Shown here in pieces: positions 39,418 to 47,908 of a stretch of 64,000 nucleotides of DNA. Origin of the DNA: Acetobacteraceae bacterium AT-5844 (GTDB lineage Bacteria > Pseudomonadota > Alphaproteobacteria > Acetobacterales > Acetobacteraceae); NCBI GenBank assembly GCA_000245075.1, contig JH599974.1, positions 48,000 to 111,999 of the forward strand, in the 5' to 3' direction. Both the position numbers and the translations under genes were made by a program. The notes under the pieces were generated by a model, which worked only from the letters and a program-made list of their open reading frames with translations, was not told where the DNA came from and made no database searches. Position 1 is the stretch's first letter, and every line of letters begins with the position of its first letter.

Positions 39418-40097
39418 CCCGCGCCTTCATCACCCCTGATCTCCTGCGGGCAGTCGGCGCCAGCGCGAAGAACGCCACGACCTACGCCCCGCTGCTGGAC
39501 AAGGCCGTCATCGTCCAGCGCGACGCTTTCAACAGCATCACCAGCCGGACCGGCGTGGCGATGCTGGTCGCTCAGCTCGCCCACGAGAGCGGCGGCTTCT
39601 CCGCCATCAGCGAGAACCTGAACTATCGGGCCGAGGCGCTGGTCCCGGTGTTCGGGGCGCACCGTATCAGCCCGCAGGTCGCCACCATCATCGGCAGGAC
39701 TGACAGCCACCCCGCCGACCAGGAAGCCATTGCCAACACGGTCTACGGCGGCGCCTGGGGCGTGGAGAACCTGGGCAACACCCAGCCCGGCGATGGCTGG
39801 CGGTTCCGGGGCGGCGGCCTGATCCAGCTCACCGGCCGGGAGAACTATGCCGCCTTCGCAACCGCCCACGGCATCGCGCTCCAGGTGGCTGCGGACTACG
39901 TGCGGGCGCCGGAAGGGGCGGTTGCCTCGGCGCTGTGGTTCTGGCGCACGCGAGGGCTCATCAATCCCGCCTATCGGGGCGACGTCTCGACTTGCACGCG
40001 GATCATCAACGGCGGGACGAACGGGCTGGCGGATCGGTTAGCGCGGTACCGCAACGCCTTGGATTTCCTTGAGATGAAGGCGGCTGAGAGAGTATAA
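39414..40097 (+). CDS. Endolysin, glycoside hydrolase family 19
   Basis: The 227-residue protein carries LVAQLAHESGGFSAISENLN (catalytic Glu in HESGGF) and YGGAWGVENLGNTQPGDGWR followed by FRGGGLIQLTGRENY. These are the signatures of GH19 chitinase-like phage lysins that cut glycan strands. There is no signal peptide, so release depends on the holin immediately upstream. Confidence 0.92.
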   Translation: MTRAFITPDLLRAVGASAKNATTYAPLLDKAVIVQRDAFNSITSRTGVAMLVAQLAHESGGFSAISENLNYRAEALVPVFGAHRISPQVATIIGRTDSHPADQEAIANTVYGGAWGVENLGNTQPGDGWRFRGGGLIQLTGRENYAAFATAHGIALQVAADYVRAPEGAVASALWFWRTRGLINPAYRGDVSTCTRIINGGTNGLADRLARYRNALDFLEMKAAERV

Positions 40098-40279
40098 TCG
40101 CGAAGCTGCGGCAGCACGGAAGGACGTGCAGTATGGAGCGTCATCGTTAAGCAGTGGGCGGCTACCCTTGCTGTGCGATCGCTCTGCGTAGCCAGCCGGT
40201 TTCGAGCCCGGCCCGCAGCGATACTCATTCACTGTTGTAACGTTTTCGTCAACCATGTTACCTTACGTTCGGAGGAAAC

Positions 40280-40462
40280 ATGGAAGACGATTTCAAGCTG
40301 ATTGCGGCTCTGTTCGCGATAGTGCTGCGTGACCTTGATCTGAGGCAAATTGAAGACGCCCTAAAGACCGTGAGCGGTGCAAACAGCAGCGCGGCTCCTG
40401 TTTTTCGAGCAGCAATCGAGAGGGTGTTGCGCGAAAGGGCTTCTGGCAAACTTTCGGTTTGA
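40280..40462 (+). CDS. Small hypothetical protein with strong ribosome site (60 aa)
   Basis: ATG 40280 follows CGGAGGAAAC. The protein DDFKLIAALFAIVLRDLDLR is helical, moderately hydrophobic, and ends in a basic RVLRERASGKL. It stands alone after lysis genes, preceded by a 182-bp gap with no other gene and followed by a strong terminator, so it probably has its own promoter and may be expressed in the lysogen. Confidence 0.55.
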   Translation: MEDDFKLIAALFAIVLRDLDLRQIEDALKTVSGANSSAAPVFRAAIERVLRERASGKLSV

Positions 40463-40512
40463 TCCGCCGCGTCGCGCGCCAGACTATTCATCGAACAGGC
40501 CCGCAGCAGAAG

Positions 40513-40544
40513 CGCCCGCTGGGGAAACCCGGCGGGCGTTTTTT
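40513..40544 (+). terminator. Strong intrinsic terminator after lysis region
   Basis: CGCCCGCTGGG-GAAA-CCCGGCGGGCG makes an 11-bp stem (one T-G pair) with a GAAA tetraloop, followed by six T residues. It marks the end of rightward late transcription. Confidence 0.88.
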
Positions 40545-40576
40545 GCGTGTTAAGGCGAGCGTGGTACCTCCCGGCC

Positions 40577-41053
40577 ATGCTTATGCTCCGCCGCGCCTTC
40601 CTCGCCTCCCTCCTGCTCATCGCCGCTATCCCAGCCTGGGCGGAGGAACTGCGGGGGAGGGTGGTGGCCATCGCGGACGGCGACACCCTCACGCTCTTGA
40701 CCGCGGAGCGGCGCCAGATGCGCATCCGGCTCCATGGTATCGACGCGCCGGAGCGTCGGCAGCCCTTCGGCACGCGGGCGCGAGAGGCGCTGTCCGAGCT
40801 GGCCTTCCGGAAAGAGGTCCGGGTGGTGGTGATGGACGTGGACCGCTATGGACGGACGGTGGGGCGGATCTACGCCGGGTCCGTGGACGTCAACGCCGAG
40901 ATGGTCCGGCAGGGCATGGCCTGGGTGTACACGCGCTACAACCGTGACCCTGAACTGCCGCGCCTGGAAGCGGAAGCGAAGGCCGCCCGGCGCGGGCTGT
41001 GGCGTGATGCCAAGCCGGTGCCGCCGTGGGAGTGGCGGCGCAATCGTCGCTAA
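40577..41053 (+). CDS. Secreted thermonuclease-like protein (SNase domain)
   Basis: The 158-residue protein has a Sec signal peptide (AFLASLLLIAAIPAWA) and the staphylococcal nuclease fold: VVAIADGDTLTLL, RIRLHGIDAPERRQPFG (with the conserved D-A-P-E) and VDRYGRTVGRIY. Catalytic Arg, Asp and Glu positions appear intact. It would degrade DNA/RNA outside the cytoplasm. It lies after the prophage terminator and before leftward genes, so it is an end-of-prophage accessory gene or host gene. Confidence 0.85.
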   Translation: MLMLRRAFLASLLLIAAIPAWAEELRGRVVAIADGDTLTLLTAERRQMRIRLHGIDAPERRQPFGTRAREALSELAFRKEVRVVVMDVDRYGRTVGRIYAGSVDVNAEMVRQGMAWVYTRYNRDPELPRLEAEAKAARRGLWRDAKPVPPWEWRRNRR

Positions 41054-41058
41054 CCTGC

Positions 41059-41286
41059 CTACCGCTCCTTGATTTCTGAGTTGGGCCCGCGCCGTCCGCA
41101 TCCACCGCAGCGCAGCCGTTCTGTAGCCTGCCAGATGCTGAGCCGGCTATCGAGCCGATGCTGAAGGGCCCATTCCTCCACCGTCTTGGTCGCTGTCCGG
41201 CCGCACTCTCGACAGGTCACGGTGAGCCGGCATTCCAGGCGCTGCCAGATGGGATCAGCCTGACGTGGTTCGGGTGTGTCAGGCAT
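41059..41286 (-). CDS. Zinc-ribbon protein 1 of a tandem trio (75 aa)
   Basis: Contains LTVTCRECGRTATKTVEEWA and ERLRCGGCGRRG, two CxxC knuckles about 35 residues apart. The pattern 'C..CgR...l.....a....L.rLrC.gCg.r' is common in small Acetobacteraceae proteins of unknown function. It is the last of three leftward related genes at the prophage edge. Confidence 0.6.
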   Translation of the reverse strand: MPDTPEPRQADPIWQRLECRLTVTCRECGRTATKTVEEWALQHRLDSRLSIWQATERLRCGGCGRRGPNSEIKER

Positions 41287-41292
41287 GGTGGA

Positions 41293-41661
41293 TCACCGGT
41301 TCAACGAATGCTCGCGCCACCACATCGGCGCCGTCCTGGGCGTCTCGGCCCCGCCGCCATACCCGGCAGCGCCAACCCCATGACCGACGAGGGGCGCCCA
41401 CTCTTCCTGACCATTGACCAACCGCATCAGGGCGACGTCCTTCGCTGGCGTCCCGCACACCCGGCAACGCATCTTGAGGGTCAGCGCGCGGAGCGTCTCG
41501 GGTGGGTTGGGTAGCGCCAAAACCTCATCCACCAAGCGGGGCGGCCGGGACAGGTGACCGGCGCCCTGGCAGCGCGCATAGATCGCCCAGCCCTGCCAGA
41601 TGTGCAGCGGCGATGACAGAAGGCGGCGCTGCTGCTTCTCAGGGCTGACCGTGTGCGCCAT
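41293..41661 (-). CDS. Zinc-ribbon protein 2 of a tandem trio (122 aa)
   Basis: One evident knuckle is LTLKMRCRVCGTPAKDVALM near residues 60-79; another candidate (YARCQGAGHL) is incomplete. The surrounding layout resembles that of the flanking zinc-ribbon genes, which suggests duplication and divergence. It starts 7 bp before the stop-to-start gap with gene 1 and overlaps gene 3 by 23 bp. Confidence 0.5.
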   Translation of the reverse strand: MAHTVSPEKQQRRLLSSPLHIWQGWAIYARCQGAGHLSRPPRLVDEVLALPNPPETLRALTLKMRCRVCGTPAKDVALMRLVNGQEEWAPLVGHGVGAAGYGGGAETPRTAPMWWREHSLNR

Positions 41662-41977
41662 CGACCCCTGGCCTCAGGAGAGGATGCTCGTTCCTTCCCC
41701 ACATGCCTTCTGGGCAGGTGGGGAAGGGCGGCTGGGCGCTATCCACCAGAACCACGGAGACCGGCCGCTTTCGGCACGTCTTTATGCAGCATCGAAGTTT
41801 GGGCACGAAGTCCACGACCAGCCGGTCGCCGAAGCCCTCCATGCAGAGCATCTTCCCTGGAAGCTGGACCATCCTTCCGCAATGGCAGCGGGTCTCAAAC
41901 CACCACTCTAGCCAGTCCCGGATGAACGGCTTGTCGGGCGGCATGGGGCTGACGTGGTTGGGGGTTGGGTCTGGCAT
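41639..41977 (-). CDS. Zinc-ribbon protein 3 of a tandem trio (112 aa)
   Basis: Contains ETRCHCGRMVQLPGKMLCME and PKLRCCIKTCRKRPVSVVLV, the same two-knuckle pattern as gene 1 (RCxCGR ... LRC..C). It is the upstream gene of the trio and the closest to the right prophage edge. No promoter was clearly seen. Function unknown. Confidence 0.55.
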   Translation of the reverse strand: MPDPTPNHVSPMPPDKPFIRDWLEWWFETRCHCGRMVQLPGKMLCMEGFGDRLVVDFVPKLRCCIKTCRKRPVSVVLVDSAQPPFPTCPEGMWGRNEHPLLRPGVDGAHGQP

Positions 41978-42148
41978 GGCCGGACCCTAGCACCGTGAAC
42001 GAAAAGGGAACAAGACCTTAGATTGTGTGCCAGAAACGTGCCAACTTGTCCTCACGGTTCATGGCTCGTTCTAGTTCACAGGCTGCCCAAACACATTCAT
42101 CCTACCTTGTGTTTGACCGATAAGGTATTGATTTAAAATGGTAAGATC

Positions 42149-43498
42149 GTGAAAAAGCAGATCAAGCTGAATGCCTTCGATATGGCGTGTGTTGGGCATA
42201 TCCAGCAGGGCATGTGGCGCCATCCGCGAGATCAGGCGACGCAGTACAACACGCTGGATTATTGGATCCGTCTGGCTCGCACCCTCGAACGGGGCCTGTT
42301 CGACGGGCTTTTCCTGGCCGATGTGCTCGGCGTGTACGATGTCTATGGCGGAAGCCCGGATGCCGCTATCCGGGAAGCCGCGCAGGTCCCGTTGCTGGAC
42401 CCGATGCTGCTCGTGCCCGCCATGGCGGCTGCGACGGAGCATCTGGGGTTCGGCATTACCTGCAACCTTGCCTATGAGGCGCCATATCTGTTCGCCCGCC
42501 GCATGTCGACGCTCGATCACCTGACCAAGGGCCGCGCCGGGTGGAACATCGTGACCGGCTATCTGGATAGCGCGGCACGGGCCATGGGTCTGTCGGCACA
42601 GATGGCGCATGACGACCGCTACGATCTGGCCGATGAATACATGGAATTGGTCTATCGGCTGTGGGAAGGCAGCTGGGGAGCGGATGCCCGTTCGGCGGGA
42701 GCGGCCATGGGCGCCTATGCTGATCCTTCTCGTATCAGGCGGGTGCGTCACGATGGCGCGCAATACAAGCTGGATGCCATTCATCTGGTAGAGCCCTCGC
42801 CACAGCGTACGCCCGTGCTGTTTCAGGCGGGGGCGTCGGATCGGGGCCGCCGTTTCGCCGCCCGCCATGCGGAATGCGTCTTCGTCAATGGAGGGCCCAA
42901 GCCAGGCGTGGCGCAGCTGGTGGCGGATTTGCGCGCACGCGCCGGAGCGCGGCCGCTTTGCGTGATGGTAGGCGCCACACTGATCGTTGGCCGGACGGAG
43001 GCCGAAGCGCGCAACAAGCTGGAGGATTACCGCCGGCACGCCAGCGTGGAGGGCGCGCTGGCGCACGCCTCGGCTTCCCTGGGCATCGACTTCGCACGCT
43101 ATGGCATGGATGAACCCGTGCAAAGCGGCCCGACCCAAGCCATCCAGTCCAATGTCGAGGCCATGGCACGCGCGGCCGGCCCGGCCTGGACCAAGCGGAA
43201 ACTCATCGACCAGTTCGTCCTGGGCAGCCGCCAGCCTCCCGTCGTCGGTTCGGCCGAGCAGGTGGCGGACGCGCTGATGCAATGGATGGACGAGGCCGAT
43301 GTAGATGGCTTCAACCTTTCCCGCACGGTGATGCCGGAATGCCTTGAGGATGTGGTGGAACTGATTGTCCCGATCCTTCAGGAACGGGGCGTATTCAAGC
43401 GGGCCTATGCGCCCGGCACCTACCGCGACAAGCTGTTCGGTGCCGGGGCTTTGCTGCAGCCTCCCCACCCCGCGGCGCATTCCCGGTTCGAGGGCTGA
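42149..43498 (+). CDS. NtaA/SnaA/DszA-type FMNH2-dependent monooxygenase
   Basis: The 449-residue protein begins with the family's typical NAFDMACVGHIQQGMWRHPR and has GLFDGLFLADVLGVYDVYGG near residue 50 and HLTKGRAGWNIVTGYLDSAA near residue 127. These enzymes use reduced flavin from a partner reductase to oxidise compounds such as nitrilotriacetate or sulfur compounds. The substrate cannot be read from sequence. GTG start at 42149; weak -35/-10-like elements (TTGACC, TAAAAT) lie at 42113-42139. It appears to be the first chromosomal gene after the prophage, with no flavin reductase next to it. Confidence 0.85.
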   Translation: MKKQIKLNAFDMACVGHIQQGMWRHPRDQATQYNTLDYWIRLARTLERGLFDGLFLADVLGVYDVYGGSPDAAIREAAQVPLLDPMLLVPAMAAATEHLGFGITCNLAYEAPYLFARRMSTLDHLTKGRAGWNIVTGYLDSAARAMGLSAQMAHDDRYDLADEYMELVYRLWEGSWGADARSAGAAMGAYADPSRIRRVRHDGAQYKLDAIHLVEPSPQRTPVLFQAGASDRGRRFAARHAECVFVNGGPKPGVAQLVADLRARAGARPLCVMVGATLIVGRTEAEARNKLEDYRRHASVEGALAHASASLGIDFARYGMDEPVQSGPTQAIQSNVEAMARAAGPAWTKRKLIDQFVLGSRQPPVVGSAEQVADALMQWMDEADVDGFNLSRTVMPECLEDVVELIVPILQERGVFKRAYAPGTYRDKLFGAGALLQPPHPAAHSRFEG

Positions 43499-43594
43499 GG
43501 AGGGGATAGCTTGACATCGCAGCCATGAGGGCTAGCCAGTGTTGAGATGGCACGGGCTGGCCCATGGACGCCGGCCACCAGGACAGGAGGACGC

Positions 43595-44527
43595 GTGTTT
43601 TCACGTCTCATCGGCGACATTGGCGGCACCCATGCCCGCTTTGCGTTGTGCGAGCCCGGCGGGGTGCCGGAGGATGTGCAGAAGCTCAAGGTGCAGGATT
43701 ACCCTGGCCTCGCTGAAGCCGCCGAGGCGTATCTGGCAGGCCGAAGGGTAAGCGAGGCTGTTTTTGCCGTCGCCTGCCCGGTGGTGGGCGACATGGTTGC
43801 CTTCACAAACAGTCCCTGGGCCTTCAGCATACGAGAGGTGCAGGCCCGCCTCGGCTTGAAACATCTGGCTGTGATAAACGACTTCGCCGCGCAGGCGCAG
43901 GCGGTGCCGTATCTGGAAACCACCGAGCTCCGGCCCTTGAAGCCGGGCGCCATGCCGGGCAGGGAGCCTGCCGTCGTGCTGGGGCCCGGGACTGGCCTCG
44001 GCGTGGCCTTCCTTGTGCCCGGGGATCGGCGCTTCAAAGTTTGGCCGAGCGAGGCGGGGCATTGCTCCTTCGCGCCGCAGGATCCTTTGCAAGTGGAGGT
44101 CCTGCACTTGCTGCGGCGGGAATACGGCCATGTTTCCTATGAGCGCATCGTATCCGGGCCGGGCCTGCAAAATCTGGCGAATGCGCTGGCCGAGATTCGC
44201 GGCGACGCTGCCCGTTTCGCGGCGCCGAAAGAGGTTTCGGAGCGTGCTGGCCAGGGCTGCGCCATCAGTCTGGAGGCGCTGCGCGTCTTTGCTTTTTCAC
44301 TCGGGGCTATGGCCGGCAACCTCGCGCTTGCGCTGCTGACCAGGGGAGGTGTCTTTGTGGCCGGCGGCCTTTGCCGCAATCTCGGTCCATTGCTGGACGT
44401 TCAGGCGGTGACCGAGGGCTTCACCGCCAAGGGCCGCTTCGCCAGCTATCTCGGCGAAGTCCCAATCACGCAGGTGATGCGGCCCCATGCGGGGCTGCTC
44501 GGAGCGGCGCATTTCACGCACGGCTGA
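43595..44527 (+). CDS. glk: Glucokinase (Glk family, non-ROK)
   Basis: The GTG at 43595 follows AGGAGGACGC and begins the 310-residue protein with the phosphate-binding GDIGGTHARFALC. VINDFAAQAQAVP and VLGPGTGLGVAFLVPGD are the other conserved blocks, with a SEAGHCSFAP sugar-binding segment. It phosphorylates glucose with ATP in the cytoplasm, feeding the Entner-Doudoroff pathway usual in this group. Confidence 0.9.
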   Translation: MFSRLIGDIGGTHARFALCEPGGVPEDVQKLKVQDYPGLAEAAEAYLAGRRVSEAVFAVACPVVGDMVAFTNSPWAFSIREVQARLGLKHLAVINDFAAQAQAVPYLETTELRPLKPGAMPGREPAVVLGPGTGLGVAFLVPGDRRFKVWPSEAGHCSFAPQDPLQVEVLHLLRREYGHVSYERIVSGPGLQNLANALAEIRGDAARFAAPKEVSERAGQGCAISLEALRVFAFSLGAMAGNLALALLTRGGVFVAGGLCRNLGPLLDVQAVTEGFTAKGRFASYLGEVPITQVMRPHAGLLGAAHFTHG

Positions 44528-44637
44528 GGCTGGACAGGCCCACCGGCCGCGAAGGCTGCCTTCAGGCGATCTCGTTTTGCGACGCCCGATGGTCATTTGA
44601 GGGCCGACGCCAAACATGCTCTAACATTGAGCGTATC

Positions 44638-46113
44638 ATGTGCAGTGATACGCCCACCCGCTTCTGCGCCACGCCCGAACAGGCCGTGGACCATCTGGAA
44701 ACCCTCTACGAAGCAGCGGTCGCCGCCGAACGGGAGGCGCTGGACCGCTTCGTCGCCGGCGGTGCGCCGCCCACGGCGGAGGAGCGGGCCTCTTTCCGTT
44801 ACCCGGAGCTGCGGCTGCGCTGGGTACCTGAAGGCCCGCCGCCCCGAACACGGCGCGCCTGGGCTAAGCTACAGGTCGCTGGCGACTATGCGACGACCGT
44901 GACGCAGCCAGCGGCATTCCGCGCCTATCTCCTGCAACAGCTTCGCCCATTGATGGGCGAATACAGTGCGACGCTGGAGGTACGCCCCAGCACGCAGGAG
45001 ATTCCCTACCCCTATGTCCTGGAGGGGGGCGACGAACTGGCGCGTGGCGGTGTCTCGGCCGCGGCGCTGGCGCGGCACTTCCCAGTGCCCATGCTCTCGG
45101 CGGTCGGCGATGAGGTCGCGGATGGCCTGTGGCGCTTCCGGGACAACGTTCCCCGCCCGCTCGCGCTGTTCGACGCTGCACGCACGGACTATTCCCTGCG
45201 CCGCTTACAGCATTACACAGGCACCGATTGGCGGGGCGTTCAGCCCTGGATCCTGCTGACGAACTATCAACGTTACATCGGCCAGTTCGTCGAGTGGGCG
45301 CTGGCGGAACTGGCGCGTCCGGAGGGCCCTTTCGTCGAGCTGCTGCTTCCCGGCGGCATGAGCATCACGCGTGAGCATGCGGCGGACGAGGCCGCCCGGC
45401 TGATCGCCGACGCGCCATGGCAGCGCTTCCAGATGCCCGCCTACCACCTCCTGCGGCGCGACGGCCAGGACGGCGTGACCATCGTCAATATCGGTGTAGG
45501 GCCCTCCAACGCGAAGACGATCACCGATCACCTCGCGGTACTGCGCCCACATTGCTGGCTGATGATCGGCCACTGCGGCGGGCTCCGGTCCAGCCAGGAA
45601 ATCGGGGATTATGTCCTGGCGCATGGCTACCTGCGCCGTGACCGTATTCTGGATGACCTGCTGCCGCCCGAGATCCCGGTACCGGCCCTGGCCGAAGTTC
45701 AGCTCGCCCTTCAGGACGCGGCGGCAGTCGTGACGGGAGAGAGCGGGGAGGCGCTGAAGCGCCGCCTGCGTACGGGCACCGTCGTTTCATATGATGACCG
45801 AAATTGGGAGCTGCGCTGGTCTCAGGAACGACTGCGCATCAATTTGTCCCGTGCCATCGCCGTGGACATGGAAAGCGGGACGCTGGCAGCACAAGGTTAT
45901 CGCCTGCGTGTTCCTTATGGTACCTTGCTTTGCGTGTCGGATAAGCCCTTGCATGGCGAGATCAAGTTGCCTGGAGCAGCCAGCGCCTTCTACCAGCGCG
46001 CTGTCAGGGAACATCTGGCGATTGGCCTAGCGACTTTCGACATCCTGCGCGGGCAGCTGACAGCACTGCATTCCCGCAAGCTGCGCGCGTTTGACGAGCC
46101 TCCTTTTCGCTGA
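44638..46113 (+). CDS. amn: AMP nucleosidase
   Basis: ATG 44638 gives a 491-residue protein, the normal length. The C-terminal nucleoside-phosphorylase-like domain has TIVNIGVGPSNAKTITDHLA, WLMIGHCGGLRSSQEIGDYV and AIAVDMESGTLAAQGYRLRV, all typical of Amn. It splits AMP into adenine and ribose 5-phosphate and helps control adenylate pools. The N-terminal half is the regulatory AMP nucleosidase domain (STQEIPYPYVLEGGDELARG). It stands alone downstream of glk. Confidence 0.93.
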   Translation: MCSDTPTRFCATPEQAVDHLETLYEAAVAAEREALDRFVAGGAPPTAEERASFRYPELRLRWVPEGPPPRTRRAWAKLQVAGDYATTVTQPAAFRAYLLQQLRPLMGEYSATLEVRPSTQEIPYPYVLEGGDELARGGVSAAALARHFPVPMLSAVGDEVADGLWRFRDNVPRPLALFDAARTDYSLRRLQHYTGTDWRGVQPWILLTNYQRYIGQFVEWALAELARPEGPFVELLLPGGMSITREHAADEAARLIADAPWQRFQMPAYHLLRRDGQDGVTIVNIGVGPSNAKTITDHLAVLRPHCWLMIGHCGGLRSSQEIGDYVLAHGYLRRDRILDDLLPPEIPVPALAEVQLALQDAAAVVTGESGEALKRRLRTGTVVSYDDRNWELRWSQERLRINLSRAIAVDMESGTLAAQGYRLRVPYGTLLCVSDKPLHGEIKLPGAASAFYQRAVREHLAIGLATFDILRGQLTALHSRKLRAFDEPPFR

Positions 46114-46132
46114 CCTGGTGCCACTTCGATGT

Positions 46133-46167
46133 ATGTTGCAGAATAGGCAGCAACATCATATGTTGAT
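46133..46167. promoter_or_regulatory. Repeated ATGTTG elements, candidate FadR-type operator
   Basis: ATGTTGC (46133-46139) and GCAACAT (46150-46156) form an inverted repeat, and a third ATGTTGAT follows at 46160. They lie in the 74 bp before the regulator at 46188, so an autoregulatory site is plausible. Confidence 0.4.
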
Positions 46168-46187
46168 ACCAAACGACGGAGGATTCG

Positions 46188-46961
46188 GTGCGCCAGCTGA
46201 AGAATCTGTATGGCCAGGTCGTCGAAACATTGGGCCGACAGATCGCGTCGGGGCAGTGGCCGCCTGGACCTGCCCCGAATGAGTCCCAACTCGCTGAGAA
46301 TTTGGGTGTCAGCCGAGTCGTCATACGGGAGGCGATAAAGGCTCTGGCCGCGAAGGGCATGGTCTCGGTCGGCCCGAGCATCGGGACCCGTGTTCTGCCG
46401 CGCGAAAGCTGGAACCTGCTGGACCCCCAGGTCCTGGAATGGCACACCGCCGCCGACATCGGCCGCGAAATGGTGGCGGATCTCATCGAACTGCGCCGTA
46501 TCATCGAACCAGAGGCCGCGCGTCTGGCCGCGGTGCGAGCAACCACCGAAGATCTTGCCGTTATTCGCGCCGCTTATCAGCGCATGACGAGCACGGCGGC
46601 CCAGGCCCCCGAGGAGTACGTCAAGGCTGACGCCGCCTTTCATACTGCTGTTCTCGCGGCGTCCCATAACCAGCTTCTGTGCCAACTTCGCGGGGCGTTA
46701 TCGCAGTTGCTGCGGCTGGGGTTCTCTCTGTCCTCGCAACATCCTGACGCCGCTTTGTCGACATTGCCGCACCACGAGGCATTGCTCTTGTGCCTGGAGC
46801 GGCGGGACGGGGCGGCGGCTGCCGAGGCGGTGCACCGGTTGATCGACCGCAATCAGCGTCATTTCAGCAGCGTGCTCGGCGTTCGCGAAGAGAGCCCGGG
46901 TGCTGCAGCCCCGGCACCTCCGGATCTACGGCAAAGGAAAACGTCCAGCCATGCTCCATGA
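46188..46961 (+). CDS. FadR/GntR-family regulator (FCD domain)
   Basis: GTG start. The N-terminal winged helix is clear (ESQLAENLGVSRVVIREAIK, then KGMVSVGPSIGTRVL), followed by an all-helical FCD ligand domain with DLIELRRIIEPEAARLAAVR and metal-type His residues (DAAFHTAVLAASHN). Regulators of this type respond to sugar acids or other carboxylates. It overlaps the DapA-like lyase by 11 bp, so it most likely controls that gene and perhaps the facing Bug receptor. Confidence 0.87.
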   Translation: MRQLKNLYGQVVETLGRQIASGQWPPGPAPNESQLAENLGVSRVVIREAIKALAAKGMVSVGPSIGTRVLPRESWNLLDPQVLEWHTAADIGREMVADLIELRRIIEPEAARLAAVRATTEDLAVIRAAYQRMTSTAAQAPEEYVKADAAFHTAVLAASHNQLLCQLRGALSQLLRLGFSLSSQHPDAALSTLPHHEALLLCLERRDGAAAAEAVHRLIDRNQRHFSSVLGVREESPGAAAPAPPDLRQRKTSSHAP

Positions 46962-47856
46962 TATTCAAGGCAGCTTCATCATCGCGCAGACACCCTTCGA
47001 TGATGCGGGCGCCATCGATCTGGCCAGTATAGACAGCCTCACCGATTTCTATCTTGGCCATGGCGCCAACGGGTTTGTCGTGCTGGGCGTCAGTGGAGAG
47101 GGCGGAAAACTGACGCCGGAGGAGGCGCAGCAGGTCAGTCGTCGTTTCATCGCTCGAGCGGGTGGCAAGCCGGTGATCGTGGGTGTCAGCAACCCCAGTA
47201 CCGCGCAATTGCAGTTGCTGACGGCCCAGGCCATGGATCAGGGCGCCTCCGGTGTCATGATCGCGCCGCCCGGTGGACTGCGCACAGAAGAAGAGCTGTT
47301 TGGCTACTTCTCCACGGTCTTCCGCATGATTGGGGATGTACCCGTGGTGTTGCAGGATTTTCCAGGCTCCACCGGTGTATGGATGTCGGTTCCTTCGATC
47401 CTGCGGCTGATCGAAGCATTTCCGCAAATCCAGGTGGTGAAGGAAGAGGACCTGCCGAGCCTCGAGAAGATCACCCGGCTGCGCGAAGGCGGCGGGCGGC
47501 GCGTCGCGATCCTCACCGGCAATAACGGCCTTTATCTGCCGCAGGAGCTCGGGCGCGGCATCGATGGTCCAATGGCCGGCTTTTCGCACCCTGAGATGTT
47601 GTCTGGTGTCTGGCGCCTCTATACCCAGGGCAAGGTCGAAGAGGCGCATGACCTGTTCGACCGTTACCTGCCGCTGCTGAATTATGAGGCCCAAGGCTTC
47701 TGGGGTGTGGCCGCGAGGAAGGAAGTGATGCGCCGGCGAGGGGCCATCCGCCACGCTACCATGCGGATGCCCGGCCCGAAGCTGAGCGCCACGCATATGC
47801 AGGAAATCGACCTGCTGATGCGGCGCGTGGCGCGGCGTGTCGCCGAGCTGGCCTGA
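46951..47856 (+). CDS. DapA/NAL-superfamily lyase, not lysine-biosynthetic
   Basis: ATG 46951 gives 301 residues of the class I aldolase barrel. GVSGEGGKLTPEEAQQVSRR and the Schiff-base Lys in VVKEED (residue 164) are present. The position of the catalytic Tyr of true dihydrodipicolinate synthase (usually YNYP-like) reads LQDFPGSTG, with Phe instead, so synthesis of dihydrodipicolinate is unlikely. Together with the FadR-type regulator and the Bug-type receptor this suggests breakdown of a keto-sugar acid or related compound. Confidence 0.82.
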   Translation: MLHDIQGSFIIAQTPFDDAGAIDLASIDSLTDFYLGHGANGFVVLGVSGEGGKLTPEEAQQVSRRFIARAGGKPVIVGVSNPSTAQLQLLTAQAMDQGASGVMIAPPGGLRTEEELFGYFSTVFRMIGDVPVVLQDFPGSTGVWMSVPSILRLIEAFPQIQVVKEEDLPSLEKITRLREGGGRRVAILTGNNGLYLPQELGRGIDGPMAGFSHPEMLSGVWRLYTQGKVEEAHDLFDRYLPLLNYEAQGFWGVAARKEVMRRRGAIRHATMRMPGPKLSATHMQEIDLLMRRVARRVAELA

Positions 47857-47868
47857 CGGTATACCACT

Positions 47869-47899
47869 GCGCGCCGGGCCAGGCAGGCGCCCGGCGCGC
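47869..47899. terminator. Bidirectional hairpin between convergent genes
   Basis: GCGCGCCGGGC (47869-47879) pairs with GCCCGGCGCGC (47889-47899) around a 9-base loop, between the convergent lyase and Bug genes. No T-run is present, but the position suits transcription termination on both strands. Confidence 0.55.
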
Positions 47900-47908
47900 G
47901 TTACGCTG

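Noticed and set aside
41978-42148. tRNA gene or tRNA fragment as attachment site
   Set aside because: No tRNA-like arms or TTCGAATCC-type T-loop could be found in this interval on either strand.
42071-43480. 469-codon open frame on the minus strand
   Set aside because: It lies opposite the clearly recognised NtaA-type monooxygenase, its translation is rich in His/Arg with no domain, and it is the usual antisense shadow in GC-rich DNA.
46951-47856. Dihydrodipicolinate synthase (dapA) of lysine biosynthesis
   Set aside because: The catalytic Tyr position reads Phe in LQDFP, and the context is a FadR-type regulator and a solute receptor.
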